From the NCBI GenBank assembly GCA_914767715.1, contig OU612069.1, forward strand, positions 2,542,001-2,606,000: 64,000 nt of DNA, written 5' to 3'. The position numbers were made by a program, and so were the translations under genes. The stretch comes from Membranipora membranacea (lineage: Eukaryota; Bryozoa; Gymnolaemata; Cheilostomatida; Membraniporidae). The notes under the pieces were generated by a model, which was not told where the DNA came from, made no database searches, and worked only from the letters and a program-made list of their open reading frames with translations. The stretch's first letter is position 1. Every line of letters starts with the position of its first letter. Positions 22,494 to 37,200 of this stretch are shown here, one piece after another.

Positions 22494-24106
22494 CCTTTTC
22501 TGTGCTAGCCTGAACTTTGGGCAGAAGCAAGGTATCATCAACTCTGCTGGTAAGATAAGATAATAAAATAAGGTGAAAAAGCAATTTTGAATAAAAATGG
22601 TCACGCATCCGATTGCATACGTAGTGAAAAGACTTTTCAAGTTCTGACATATCTCGGTTGTGCAGTGGATTTAACTGTTCCTAATGGAAATGTTGGCATG
22701 GTTGCGGTCTGATCCCACAAATGGTCCGAGGGAGCGTCTGTGGGCCGACGGTGGACAGTAGGGTAGGGGCAGCCACTTTGAGATTGATAAATCAACGGAA
22801 TTTTAACCAACGGTGTATTGTTGTCCTAATGGTGAGGAATGGCTACAGAAGTTAATCGAGTGCTTCAAAAACAAGTGTACTATCATATCTGATGAGCAGA
22901 GTCTGATCTAAGGTAGAGATGCCGCTACCTGGGACCGAAGATCACACCAAAGAGTAAGAACAGATACTCATTCTGTGATCACATATCTCACGACAAACCA
23001 AAAGTACTGGTACGACATTATAGCCACTTAGTAGCATTATACAGTAAACTGGGGTATTTTTAACCACAATGTGCCATTACGATGAATGGTGTTCCCAGGT
23101 ATGCAGGATATGATAATTTTAACCAACTGGTGTATTATTGTCCTAATGATGATGAATGGCTACAGAAGTTAAAAAACTAACATCATTTTTTTCCCTCGGC
23201 CATTTTTTTTAGAGCACTTAGAGCTAGGCTGCTTCTGGTCTATAATAGCTTATTTGCGTAATAAGTGCTTTGTGATGGCTTTGCGCAGCATCGGCTTCAT
23301 ATAACAATGTTATATGATAGCTGGTTTTTGTGACAAAATAGTGGGTTATGGGCAAATCAATCTGAGATTTGCAATTGATAGAAAGTGATTTATTGTTTTG
23401 TCTTACAATAGTGACAAACTGTGACTAACGGCTCACAATTCATCCTCTTCAATCGATTACACAGTTATCAAAGAGAGTAGAGTTTAGTTTAGCTACTTTA
23501 GGGGTGACTTAATGTTAGCTAACAGTTAACTTTGCCAGCTGAGAATAGGTTCTGTGTGGGGCATGGGGGTTTGGCCTGCTTTCAAGCCTGGGCCAAATAA
23601 ATCCTCCTGTGAATACTCTAGGCCTAGGGTATGCATCTTATCTCCAAATTTGAATATAATACTGGAAAACTAGCTGATTGAATATACCCTACTCTACTCA
23701 AGTCAGACGGTTTTTAAAAACAAATTCGCATCTCAAGGTATTTTGCTTTGAAACTTTCTTATTGATTTGAAACTATCTTATTGAAACTTTCTTATTGATT
23801 TGCTGCAAAACTAGTTTAGGATGGATACTCGGAATTGGTAAAATGGATCAATTGCTCACCAGAGACCCTATTGGACATGTTCAACCATAATACACTGAGT
23901 AGTGCATTGTGGGTAAGCAAAGAACAAAAATCGATGTGACCGAATGCTAAAGAGCTAAAAGAGATAGAAGGGTTTTTAAGGATTAAAGGGATAAAAGCTC
24001 ACATGTGACAGTTTCAACCTAAGCGGTAGGTGTGTTTGTTTTGTATAACTGTATTTCAATTGGCCGAGAAATTCATCTTTCTCTAAGCTGCATTAGCTTA
24101 GCCTGA

Positions 24107-24195
24107 AGCCTTGTCACACGACTACTTTTTTTGTTGCGTTGCGTTGTTGCGTTTGTTTACCCCGAAACAAAAAAACGTAGCCGCACAACAAGGCT
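24107..24195. mobile_element. Foldback element family B, copy 2
   Basis: Ends AGCCTTGTCACACG and CACAACAAGGCT, with inner arms ACTACTTTTTT and AAAAAACGTAGC. Same family as 8677-8716 and 30658-30728. Confidence 0.65.
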
Positions 24196-24678
24196 ACACT
24201 TAGCCAGAGCTAGAGTATACTCCAAAAATTCACAACGTGTTTTTACCCTAACCCTATACATAAACCACTTAGTTTACTTACCGTCGAATAAATCTACAGA
24301 CTTTGTTACACTATATCATCTCAGCTTTGCCGGCGTGTAGAATTGTTCAAATTTCATGAAGTATGGCCTCCGCTGAAGTGAACGTGATCTGACTCGAGAT
24401 GTTAATGTGATGGACACTGCTAGCTATCACAAGCGCCGCTTTATCTTCAGATGCTGTCAGTCAAAAAGATTCAAGTTTATGGTAATGATAGCTTCCTATA
24501 ACTTAGCAGGCTTATATCCAGACGGTAACTGATCGAGTGTATGAAACTATAAGCCGCTCTACTGGGCCTCTCCCACAATCTTATCCGTTTTGTGGTAGAA
24601 AAGTTGTAAATTTTCCTAAGTTAGAGATCACCATACATAGCATACATACCAAGCTAATATTTTTTACAGGGCCGTATG

Positions 24679-25063
24679 TTAAAGGGCAACCAAGGTTTCA
24701 AACAGCTTCTCATTGATGGCCATTGATTGATAGCAGATTGCATCTTCTGCATGGGGAAAAAGACAAAATATAATTCGGATGATTATTCAGCCAGAATTCT
24801 TGTGAAACATCTCTTCCATCAGGTACTCAAACTCAGCTAAGAGAGAATACCACATAGCAGTTTCCTGTTCCTGTTATTATTTAGCCTGTGCTCTATAATT
24901 ACTACAGCAAAGTCTTGGAACCTCTCCTAAACTGAAGTGTTACCCAGCTTAGAGTGAGCAACTACTTTGAGTTTTGCATCGCGTAATGCACAAAGCTGAT
25001 GCTGCCTAGCACATTATTTGCTACCCATTAATGCATTGCTGCAAAACCTTGGTTGCCCTTTAA
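24679..25063. mobile_element. MITE with TTAAAGGGCAACCAAGGTTT ends
   Basis: A perfect 20-bp inverted repeat, TTAAAGGGCAACCAAGGTTT, bounds 385 bp. Similarity decays further inward. There is no coding capacity. The outer TTAA is internal to the match, so the exact target duplication is uncertain. Confidence 0.75.
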
Positions 25064-26659
25064 GGAAAAATGGTAGGTGAGGCAAAAAAATCCTATAGGG
25101 TGTGAGGTAACACCAGGTTGGGTGTGAGGTAACACCAGGTTGGGTATTGTAAGCTCAGCCTCAAAAGCGTTTAAATAATATAAATAACAAATGGAAGTCA
25201 CAAATGAGCTGATTCTCACATGGAATATTCACTCATAGCATTTTTAGGCCACTCTATTGAGCTTTCTAGGGGAGGTAGAGCGTCCCTTCCTCCCCTAGAA
25301 CTACAGACTTGTATTACATTACCTACGTGTATATCTCTGTGAAGTTGTGAGGCTGGCTGCTAGATGCTGGTACCCTCACTTAGGATTTATTTGTGCGCTG
25401 ATTTAGCATCTCATGTGCCTCATGCTCTGAATTGCTTGTAAATGTAAAACTAGGCTTTGAACTGACAAGATAAGGCAACTGCAATGCTGACTTTTGTTCT
25501 ATTGAGTAAAAACCTCTAATTTGTGAGCTCTTCAGGAATGTGGACTAGTCTCATAACCCTGACCATCCAACTATGCTATATCATAGATACCAGTGACACG
25601 CACTTCCATGGTAGTAATTTGGCAAAGACTATGTTGGTCAGCGAATGCCCAACACCTTACCACTAATAATGATGGATTTCAGAGTGGCCCTGAGCCCAGA
25701 TTAGAGTTACGAAAATACTCTTCTCAAGAGTAATTTTCGTTACAGAGACAAATCCGCTTTCACTCAAAACATGGCAAGACATTGTAGCAGCCTGACTTTG
25801 TGACTGCAGCCCGCATGACATGCAAAGGGGAAGAGATTGGCAGTCTTCATTTTCTTTGATCAAAGTTGTAATACCAAAATAACCATATAAACATCATCAA
25901 TATAGTTATCTAGCTTTCCAATTAACAAAATGTCCACAATAAAAAGATGATGCAAAGCTTGAATCTAACATGAAATTAAAACACTATGTAGTTCAAATCA
26001 CACCACACTGGCTTCTTGGTCTTGACAGTTTTGCAATCCAAAGCTACAAGAAGATTGCTTGGTTGGCAATATAAAAGTGGCTAGAAAAAAAAACCTATTG
26101 ATAGCCTTTGTGGAAAGCAGTAGGCTTATTGCTAATGACTTCTGTAAAACCACTACGCCCTGTCTGTCTGTATTATGCGGTTGAGTGTAGGTGAAGGTGA
26201 AGGTGTAGGTGAATTCTGAAGATTGCTTACAACAAAATTACAGAGGACTGCTTGGACTTTTGAAGGCAAAATAATTTTTTCGGCATTCCCAATGGGGTCA
26301 GAGCATGTCTGAATAATCAGCTTTCAGTCAACAACTGCCAGATAGCTGGAGTCACAGATGCAGGGGATAAATGGACAAAGTGTACAACTTTAAACAAATA
26401 AATTAAAAATCTTTGATTGTTTTGAGCAGAGAGGATCACTAACTTCACGATTAGCCCTCAAACTTGGGCTGCCTTATGTTTGCTAAACTAATTGCTAGTA
26501 AACCATGTCATCTTCTTTGTTGCTTGTCAGCCCTGAACAAACATGCGACTGGCAAGTAACGATGTTAAGGTATTGGATGCATTTGATCAGAGATTGGGAA
26601 GAAAAGTATAAAATCTGTTGGCGATATACAAGTATTATTTGGAACAATCATCCTTGAAA

Positions 26660-26735
26660 GCTCTACCAGTGAAACTCGAACCCAAAATCCCTCGTCACCA
26701 ATCGCCTGGCAGAGAACCAATTGAGCCATCTCATC
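26660..26735 (-). repeat. tRNA-derived SINE fragment
   Basis: On the minus strand it reads GATGGCTCAATTGGTT (A-box side), then CGAGGGATTTTGGGTTCGAG (B-box GGTTCGAG). Spacing is tRNA-like, but the arms do not pair as a functional tRNA. Confidence 0.5.
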
Positions 26736-29700
26736 ATCGCATAAAATCTGTTAGCAACAAGTCTGGTTGATGCTATACAAGTTATATTGGGAGTCGTTCT
26801 GTCTTTGAAAATAGGAAGAAAACTTCGTAATCATTCAGCAGACAAAACTATGATCATAAAACTGGTTGCTATTCCTATCTATTGAAATATTTGATTCGAA
26901 ATGTTTCGGTCAAATACAGATGACCAGGTTTCAACACAATAATCTCAATCTTCTTAATTTTTAACTAAGACGTCAACAAGTTACATTTTTAAATTTATTT
27001 TTGAAAACCTCAATAAATAAATAAACATCATCGAAAAGATTTATATATTGCAGACTGTCAAAAAATCTTGCTAATTATGTAATAAAGACCATGGTCTTTG
27101 CAAATTGAGTAAGGCTCATAAATGTAGTATGCCTTTGAACTTGATTAACTTGAATTAGAAAAAGCTTTTTTCGGGTTGAGAAGGAATCCCCTTCAGAAGG
27201 CAATCTGGTGCCAACCAGGATGGTAGCACACATGATAAATCAGTTGGAAGTTTTCTATGTTGTGGAATTTTGGCCCTACGGTGACAGCCTTTGTAGCACT
27301 ACGCTAGCCTAGTCCTTCTATCATAGAATACCTGCAGTTAAAATATCATTTCTGTGTGTCAGAAAAGAGAAGTTTGAGTTAGTTTATTGGAGATCATACT
27401 GCGATTCAGTGATGTGGCTGTAAAAAAAATCAGTTTGTTCTGAAGGAAGCATCTTTTTGGTTTGAATCGCTAGATTTTGCCGAATAAATTTTTCCAAATC
27501 GACTCCACATTAAGAGACATTTCTCAGGATTTCATACGTTTCACAACTCTGTAAATAATTGATGTCAAGATTTGTGTTTTCATCATTCTGCTTTGAGGAC
27601 ATCTAAGATCAGACCTAACTTGGGCAAGCTTTCTGCATTTGGTAGATGGGATGATATCAGGTGGAAATGAGTTGGGTCCTCTGCTTCAACCCCAGACAAA
27701 CGGACAAACACCGTACAAAACAGTTTGATGCTAGATATTTAAACTTTTTGCAAGAGTGACAATCTGCGATGGTGATGGATAAACAATTTTTAAAACTATT
27801 GAAGAGTCTAATACCTTAAATAGAGATGCTAAAAAGATGCTAATAAAAGTTACCTTTTTTGTATGCTTTTTGTTGGTGTGAGTAATATAAGTAAACAACA
27901 ACAAGGCCACAAAACAAACACTGCCTCTATAAGATGGCATAGGCATGACAGAAAAAAAGATCGAATCAGTCGCAACCACAAGTAATCTCATTTTTTAACT
28001 TGGTAATATTTACCATGATCCCATTTCTTTTGGATAGGCAATAAGTTTTAGTGAGCTGTTAATCCGGTATCTCGATGGCATGAGAGAAACACAAGATGAA
28101 AACTTGGCATGTTGGCTACAGGATGTGTGGAGATCAATGGAATTGAGAATAGATTTTTATTTTATGTGTCGATTAATCGACATAACAACATCCGCAGTTT
28201 TATGAAGTAGTTTGACAACGGGTTTTAGATTGTGCAACTTTTATTACCTGTAAGAGAAAACTTCTAAGTCGTTTATCCTCATGGATTAATTTTGGATAAT
28301 CCACTGATTCATCGATGGGTCACACTAATTACTCTGTTGAATATCAGGATGATACCCTGAATTAATCAACAATTAGTCAAGTTTAAAGATTGTAATCTCG
28401 AAAAATGGCCTATGTTGATCACAGAGCAAGGTACCAACAAACTTTTAGCACTAGCTTTGTCTTTGTGGTAATACCTAAGCTTAATTATCCGTCGGAAAGT
28501 GATTTAGTTTGTTCGTAAGATATGACTAACTGCACTAAAGAGTGGCAAATGTTTTGTCGTCAAATTTCTGTGCCAGATCAGTCAGGGAACATTGCTTGGT
28601 TGCCTTTCTCTTCTTCTCAGTGGCGCAACTGGTGTCCATAATTTGACGCCTGAAGATTTTGTAAAGGTTCACAGTGATATAACAATCTTCTGACGTGTGA
28701 AGAAGGAAACAGGTGCCAAGGTTACATTCCAACAACTTAATTTACATCTTAGCTGTGCTCTTGATGATTTTGTAACCCTGCGATGAAGTGTATTGAAGTT
28801 TAATGTATACCCTAGATTCTTAAATCATAACATTGATAGCAAATCGCAAACATTAAATGTTGTGTTTCACACACATGAACCAATAGTACTTTCGTCATAA
28901 AAGGGATGTATACATACCTATATCTCCCCCTTATGGTCAAAACACCAAGCTAACGTTCTTAGAAAGTATGTCACTTTATTGACATTAAAATTCGCACAAA
29001 ACACTTAATAGAAGCAGAATGATGCTCATCAGAAATATTTTGGTACTGGAGGCCTAAAACAACTAAAGCACAGGAGAACTTTGAAGCACCCCTCCATGAT
29101 CCTTACTTCACCACTGCCATGACGCTTACTCAACAGAAACATCTATTGACATCGATAAGACTATTACCAAAAATTATTAATCCGTTCTAAATGATCTTAA
29201 TCTCCACTAATCTGTTAAATCTAATCGTTTAATTGTCAGAGATAAGTGGTATTTTAACTTCACCAGCATCCTGCCTTCGCTTCCTGACTCGTCTGCCAGC
29301 GAGTGTTTGTAGTAAATAAATCTCATAGATTATAGCCTGAGATCTTGTTATTTTTTGAAAATATTATAGGGTTGTTTCTTGATTCTCACATTTGTTCCGC
29401 ATTAGACTTACTGCACAGCAGGGAGTAGTGAATAGGCAAGTTGCTTTTTGGCTGTAAAAGAAAATTAAGGCAACGCTGAAGTTCTCATAGCTAAACTCAA
29501 TTTTTTGGGTGCTCCAACACTGCAGGTGGAATTCTTTCAACAAACACACCTTTGTTGCCAATTAATGAGATTCCACAAAGACCCATTTTGCAGCCACCCC
29601 AAACCCTCAAATTACTTCCATCACCCTGACATATTCTGATGTAATGATCACAAAATATCTCTAACACTAAGTAATTTTACCATCAATACCAGGTGCTCAT

Positions 29701-30657
29701 GGGTGTCATAACAACAGACTCTTTTTTCTCATCATACTACCAAGAGTTGGATGGGTTTAGATCAAGTATGATACAATTTACCTGCATCTAGAGTGCCCCC
29801 CCCCCTCCCCTTACATTTCGACGGTTCACCAGTAGACATCGGATCGACTTGGTCTAGGATAGATTCTCGATCTCTATTACCTCTCAATTTGACATCTCAA
29901 CTTTTCTGCGATATTTACAATTGTAATCTAGCTGGCTCTTGGTATCAGAAACTGAGAAAACTGGATGCCATCAGCACTTAGGTTATGGGCATAATGCTCG
30001 GTTGACAACTGAAAATTACTGTCAGCAGCCCAATCATAACTCCTAAAGAAAGAGCTGGTTTAATGGATACTGAAATCCATGTGTACACTCAACTTTCCTG
30101 TCGGGTCTGTATTTGATCACTATTACCTGAGTGTTAGGGACTGTCATTAAGGCCACCACACAACCCCCCCAAACATAGAAACGCATCCAGATTACGAAAA
30201 TTATATGTGCTTACAAGTTATTAGCCCAATAAACTGAATAAAAAGAGGCCCTTGATGAACCTGGAGCCCTGTTACTACATTATGGAATTTGGTGAATAAC
30301 AGTACATGAAATCATCGTTAAAAAATAATATGCAGAATGATAACAAATTTGTAAACTTTTTATATTAAAGAGCCCATGTCCCCTGGGATAAAAACGAATG
30401 ATTCCTTCGCTCATTTCTTTACATTGCACTGGCAATGCCTGGTTGCATTGTGGGAATAATTTCACAATCACCTGGTTATATCTGAAAAAGACCGAGTCTC
30501 CTGACAGCCAAACCAATCACCCATCTCAATGTTCCACTAATCAGATACAATAAAATATTGGTATTAATAAAGTGGATTAGTGGCAGATTACGACCAATAC
30601 GTACGTTAGATTCTTATGAAGTTTGAAGTTTGAAGTTTGTTTATTGCCTAAATTCTA

Positions 30658-30728
30658 TAGCCTTGTCACATGTGTAACTTTTTTGTTTACCCCCTCAAAT
30701 CAATAAAATTAGCCGTCTGACAAGGCTA
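30658..30728. mobile_element. Foldback element family B, copy 3
   Basis: Ends TAGCCTTGTCACATG and CGTCTGACAAGGCTA with inner arms AACTTTTTTG / AAAATTAGC. Lies about 150 bp upstream of the AA15 gene promoter. Confidence 0.65.
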
Positions 30729-30874
30729 TGGTACTTAGTCTACAAGTATCGAAAAACAGGATACCACAATACATTCAGAGAGCTGTATACTATCACATGG
30801 CACTGATACGCAGTAACTCTATTGTGACATCATCCCTATACTGAGTGCATGTCAGAGTAAGAGAGACAGGGAGG

Positions 30875-30882
30875 TATATAAG
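30875..30882 (+). promoter_or_regulatory. TATA box of the AA15 gene
   Basis: TATATAAG lies about 30 bp before a purine-rich likely start region (30901-30912, GAGTCAGAGTT). A non-coding first exon would run from there to 31041, where a canonical donor (AAAAG/GTAAGT) is present. Exon 2 begins at 31236 after CTTTCAG, 31 nt before the ATG. A clear TATA box suggests a regulated, tissue-specific gene. Confidence 0.6.
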
Positions 30883-31266
30883 AGGCTGTGGAGATGAGAG
30901 GAGTCAGAGTTAAACTGAAGACTGATAGAGCGACAAACAAGTCGATTCTCAGTCTTATAGACAATATACAGACTCTGCTGACTTGTGCTGTTTCTGCTAT
31001 AATTAAAGCTTTGAGCTGCAAGTAAACACTTCTATCAAAAGGTAAGTTGACCCTTGGCATGGCGTCTTTTTACTCGCAATTATATGTTTTCAAATATTTT
31101 TAAATTATGAAGGTTTTGTTTGCTTTGAAAAGGTATCACTACTATATGTTGTCTTATGAATGGTCTAAGGCTGATCACAGGGCTGATAACCTCACATCCG
31201 CAAAATGTATATCAACTTTTTATATACTCTTTCAGCAATAGCAAATTGAAGGAAAAAAGTCAAACA

Positions 31267-34200
31267 ATGGACTTGCTGACTCTGATATTATGCTCGACAA
31301 TTACTTTATGGGCGATAGGCAGCGTTCAGGTGAGACATCCTATAGGTATCTATTCTGCTTCTGCTGCCACAATCGCGGAACATTAAACGAAAAGTATTAA
31401 AAACAAGTAAACAAAGTATTGTGCTGTGTATACTGCGATTACCCCGTGCTACCAATTTGGTTTGAAGTTATATATCATTTGCAGAATGGTATAAAAAGTT
31501 CTTGCTTGTAAGTGTATGTATGCTATGCATAATATGTACTTTGCATACAAAATTCCTTAATATTAAAATTATATGGTACTTTGTCATTGTGATCAGAATT
31601 AAGATGATTCAACATACTAATATGTTTGATGGTTTGCAGGGACATGGCTTGCTGTTGGACCCGCCAGCTAGAAATACTATATGGAGAATGGGATTCCCTA
31701 ATCCCAGTAACTATGACGATATGGGACTCAACTGTGGAGGACTATCGGTAAGATATCACCGCCATTTATCGATCACTTTATCCAGATACATACCCTGCAT
31801 CTTTGCTTTACAGCAGCAACCGTTATATATTTTTTAAAATAATATGTTGACATAAATACAGTTTTAATATGTATAATTCAATATTTTATAACATCAGAGT
31901 CAATCATGGTCAGGATGGAGAAACGGACTTGTTGGCCCGACCAATTTTACTCAGGACATGATAATATAATTGTACTGTATTGTGTAATAGTAATGTTGTA
32001 GTATATTTATATTTAAATGCACGAATACAAATAGATTCAATTGCGGTCAGAATTACAAAATTACAGAATTGTTTGCTGAGAAGTTTTACTCAGAATGTGA
32101 TAATATATATTATATTGTTGTCGTAACATAATGGTATCGTATTGTTGTCATAATATAATAGGACTGCATAATTGTGTAATATAATATTATTGTTGTTTTT
32201 CTGTTTATCAGAATCAATGGAGCGTTAACAATGGTAGATGTGGACTGTGCGGTGATCCTTACCAAGGACCGAGAAGGCACGAGGCAGGATACACTGGATC
32301 TGGGAAAAGTTACGCTAATGGTGAGTAGAGATATGGATATTAACATCAAAATGTGTATAGTTTGTAAAATATATACTAAATGTTAGAATTTAAGGAGTAG
32401 GAAGGGGGACGGTGTCCCCCTTCCTACTTTGTCTAGGGAGATGCATCCCTCCCACATATCATAACCATTACAATTACAGAATAATCGATGCATTTTTAGG
32501 GCTCCGGCGTCCGAGCCCTAGGCAGCCCCATGTACCCCCGGCCTGGTTGGCATCCCCCTACCTCATATTTTCCACTTCTAACACTGTATCTACTCCATGA
32601 TACAATTCCTCCAGGTATAGTTTGCTTAGTGTAGCATATTTTCAAAGAAGATGCAAAATTTTCAGTTTGAAACTTCAACATTGTATTGGTCAATATGTAA
32701 CAGTTTAGCGAATAATATTCTAAACGCTCTAACAAAGAAGAACCTCAGTTTTAAAGCATGTTGCATGTGGTCATGATTAGTTTTAGCGGTTGTATTTCTT
32801 GAGCTATTTGTTTCAAATCACCACAACTCAGAAACGGACATTTAGGGAGACAACTCCAAATACTAATTAAGACTCGCACTTTTGATAATATAATATCCCT
32901 CTGTCATTTTTAGGCTTCATAGGACAGCATTATAAGTCTGGAGCTGTGGTACCTGTACAAGCTAAGATCACAGCCAATCATCTGGGATACGTCTCATTCA
33001 AACTGTGTCCACTTAACAGGGAGGGAGAACGCGTCACCCAACAATGCTTAGACAAGTGAGTTAAAGATCTCAGTCTTTCTTGGATCGATTTGGTAATAAT
33101 TATCAAGCTCGAATCCCAGAAAGGATTAACTGGTAGATAATAATAAAGCTTAATTTTAATCTATTTCCTGATCTTAATACTCCTCATTGTAAACATAAAT
33201 ACTCTCTCCAATTTTAATCTGATTATACAACTTTAGTAGATAATGATTATCCGTGAGCCATACTAATAGTGTCGATCTTACAATCAAATATTTTGATCTC
33301 AATAGTGATATACCATGCCTTCCTGAACCAACAAAAACTCTCTTTCAGTATCATTTTCAATCTTCATTGAGCAAAGCCTCAATTGAACTACCTGAGTTTA
33401 GTTTAGCTTGTCTTGGGGAGGGGGATTTAATGGTAGCTAACGATGAATTTACCCACTGCAAGCCTGTGAAGAACTGAAAACTTTACATCTCTAGGGTATG
33501 TCTTGCATATTCCCTAGCGATTACATTGTGCGACCTGCTTTCCTAACTTCACACTTACATTATCTAAATTAACTTACAGATTCCCGCTAGGAGACGGCTA
33601 TGGTAACACCAAGTTTGAGATATATAAGTACGTCGGTAACCGTCCAGGTGTAATAAGTGTGTCTCTACAGCTACCCAAACAGGTCACATGTAAACAGTGT
33701 GTCTTACAGTGGACTTACACTGCAGGTAAACTTGTGATTGATGAATTGAAGCCCAAATACTACCTGCTATCTCCTTATCAGGGTTTCATGATGTAGTTGG
33801 ATCTCAGATTCAAACATGCTATTGTTATTCCTTGTATATTAATAATTGATGATTAACTAGATTTTGATATCCCAGAATGCAACTAACTGGTATATTTTAG
33901 TCACCATTGAAAGAGTTGGTCTTGATAAACCAGACAAAAAACTGCAGAGAGCTATATTTTGGGAATATGCTAAACATGCATACAATTAAATCCCAGCAAT
34001 CAAAGACTTTTTTCCACTTTCCTCTGTTTCTTCTGTTTACATGGTAATTTTATTGCGCCATTACTTGTTATGACAATGCACTGGAATCTGTTTGGTAATT
34101 ATCCACCACTATTAGAAGTTTTATCTAATTCTTTAGTTTTTATTCCGTTTGTAGGTAATAATAATGGACCAGTTGAGTCAACACCTCAAGAGACATTTGT

Positions 34201-37200
34201 AAACTGTGCAGATGTGGAGATTAGCGAGTCGGGTGGTCCAAAACCCACCCCACCTCCAGCTAAAGTCGAGAGGACCACAGGCAACTACAAGAGAGATGCC
34301 AAGGTGATTATCTAGCATTATTGACGAGCAATGGAGATGTACTAGAATGGGGAAACTTTGAAAAAAGGGTCGGGTTCAAGGTCAAACATACATAGGTAGA
34401 AGAGGATTGGTTGCTTGCTTGCTTCAGGCACAATGAGTGGAACTAAACTCTTTTGTGCAAAAATCTGAGACCACTTTCAAATCATTGATTTGCAGGTCAT
34501 ACCATAAGCTAAATTCTCACAGGTAACATATACCACCAAAAGCAGGTTATATAATTTACCACTCATAAAGACAAATGTTTAAAGCTCAAGTGCCTGTGAG
34601 CCATTATGACACATCAACATGTTGTTAATTAGCCATTAATCCAATAAAAGATTATCCTCTGATACCCACAGAGGTAATTGATGAATTGCAATGGCTGTTT
34701 GTCTTAGTTAGCTCCAAGGTCAAATCTGCATAAACCGCTTTGGTTGGGGAACGATGTAACATCGGAGAGAACCCAGTAGCTGGTGTGTTTGCGGTATTAA
34801 TTCTGCAAGTTTGCATACGGTTACATTGCCATGTTGAGTTATAGCTCTCCATAATATGTGATATTAATATACGATGAATCCCCTAAAACCCTCTCCAACC
34901 AAATGCCACAGAGATACGCTTCAATACTACAATGCAGGGTTAAGCCAGTGGGTTGATTAAATAACTTAAAACTGCACTGTAGTGGGTGACTTTTTGTGTC
35001 CTTGAAAATAAACTATAAATCATCGATTTTATAAACTAAGTCTTATTCTCTTATTTAACAGGGTAATGCTGAGAGTGATGAGTTATGGGATTGCGATCTT
35101 ATCTCCCCTTACAATAAAGGAGAGAGGATTCAGGGAAACTATGACTGGTGTATTAACAACTGTATCCTGGCCTCTCCAGCACAGAGGTTTGTAGAAATCA
35201 GAATAGATTCAATTAATTCAATTTTTTTTAAATAATATTTTTATTAATCGGAACATTTCTATTCAAATCTTTGAGCAGGATGACTCCATACAAATTTGAT
35301 TATTGTGGAACTGAGCTTAAAAATATTTTCCTCTCATGTGAACCATTCTACTTAATGTTATGCTGAGCCTTTCGAGGAGAAAAGAAGAGCCATAGCATAA
35401 CAGACGATAATGACTAAAAAGTAATTTCGAAATTTGACTCATTAAGGAATTTCCTTACCCTTGAAAGTTAGTTTTAACAATTTCATTTTCCAACTCTTGT
35501 TGACTTGTTTTGGCACTTGTAGAAACTGTCAACCTAGCATGTGCAAATGTTACATCATCGGTAAAGGTGACCAAATTTCCCAAACAACTACAAGAGCGCC
35601 TCAACAGACAACTCAAAAGTGGCAGAGTCCTACGTCCGAGGAGGAGGAGGACAGCAGTATGAGGTCAGAGGTCGATTGGTCATGTGACCTCGTATCTCCT
35701 TATGATGTCGGGACAGCCAGGAAGCTGTATAACCTAAAGGAGTGGTGTATAGAGAACTGTGTACTCCCCATACCCTCTCAGAGGTGAGTGTGGTTCATAG
35801 AGTCGGTATACAAGCAGCGTTGTACCGTACGTACGTACGTACCATAATAAAATGGAATATGTAAGCACTCAAACTATGGCGGATCATTGTTTAGAATGGT
35901 TCTAGAATCATAATTGCGAGAAAGTTATACCACTTAGTAAAAGACAGTTAGGTAGTCAGGTGAGCCAAGGAGCTACAGAGAGCCCGTGTATATACTTATA
36001 CATGCTCCGCGAGGAGTTTATATTCCCTCTAGTGGCCTTTAGAGAACAGATTTTGTGAATATCCTGTCCGCTGGAGAATCTTTGGTTTACATTCAGTCTT
36101 GTCTGATGATGTGATATTTGGCAAACACCCAAATTATATTCTTGGATGGATTTCTATCAAGTGGATAATCCCTTTAATCCCTATTTATAAATCCTCAATT
36201 ACCATTCTTTGGTGATTCAGCCATAGTCATACTCTACAATCTACATCAACGATAGATTAACCTCCAAATTATATTGGGAATAACCGATTAGCTCTCTTAT
36301 AACGAGAGCTGATTCCTTACAATACCTATCGATACTATGAGTGTGTTGTTATTAATTTCCAAGCATTTTTTTGCGGATTTACCTGAGAAATAAATCTTGA
36401 CAAGACTAGTTTAAGCGCTCAAACTGTGTCGAAATAGCTGATAGTGACATTTCATTATCAATCACTTTCCATAACGAAATGCTATACACCCAGCTATCCC
36501 CGACAGAGTTTGAGCGCTTAACCTATGACGACACAGGTATGGGCTATGGGTGAACTTACAATATAAAGATAGACTTTGATGGTTCAATTGAAACATGTGG
36601 AAATCATGTCGTGATCAGGCGGTTTGGTTAGCATCCATCTTGAGGTCAAGTACCATCTCTGAACTCTCCTTCCCGTCCAACGTGAAGCACAAAAGACTTT
36701 TTGAAGCTTAAACCTAGAGAAAATACTGTCAGCTAAATCTTGGTCATTCTAATATATCAATATAAATCTCAATATCATCATTTCTTTGACTTACCCATGT
36801 CCGTTCATTCATTAACTAAGCCGACATATTTTTACCATTCAGTACACAAGTATTTTATGTTTTTTTTTTTCTTTCTTTTATCTGAATCTCTTTTCTTTGG
36901 TACTCATACGGACCACATTTGCCAATTGTCAGTTGTCAATAAAAAATTTATAAACATCACTACCTGGTTAGGATTGATTGACAGGTGTTTTTCCCTTTTG
37001 AATCTTTTCAGAAATTGTCCTAATGAGATGTGCAACTGTTACGAAACCCGGCGCAATGTTAACACAACACCCTCAACTCAACGTGTACCGGCTCCAACAC
37101 ACCGAACACGGATGACTGAACAACCAACTCAACAACCAACCCGACAACCAACCACAAGGCCAACTACAAGACAATCAACCCAATCAGACACAGGTAATGT

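Larger units (their letters stand above)
22494..30870. other. Gene-poor intergenic stretch of 8.4 kb
   Basis: No splice-supported exon was recognised. Contents seen: direct repeats of about 60 bp at 22797-22856 and 23110-23171 (CAACxGGTGTATTxTTGTCCTAAT), foldback copies at 24107-24195 and 30658-30728, a MITE at 24679-25063, a two-unit tandem repeat (GGTGTGAGGTAACACCAGGTT) at 25097-25146, and a SINE at 26660-26735. The 5'-UTR exon of the sulfotransferase gene must lie upstream of 22510 but was not located. Confidence 0.5.

Noticed and set aside
22383-22640. Upstream ATG at 22640 for the sulfotransferase
   Set aside because: It would put two hydrophobic segments at the N-terminus and read through a clear acceptor (AAAGTTCAG). 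The ATG at 22493 gives a standard type II anchor.
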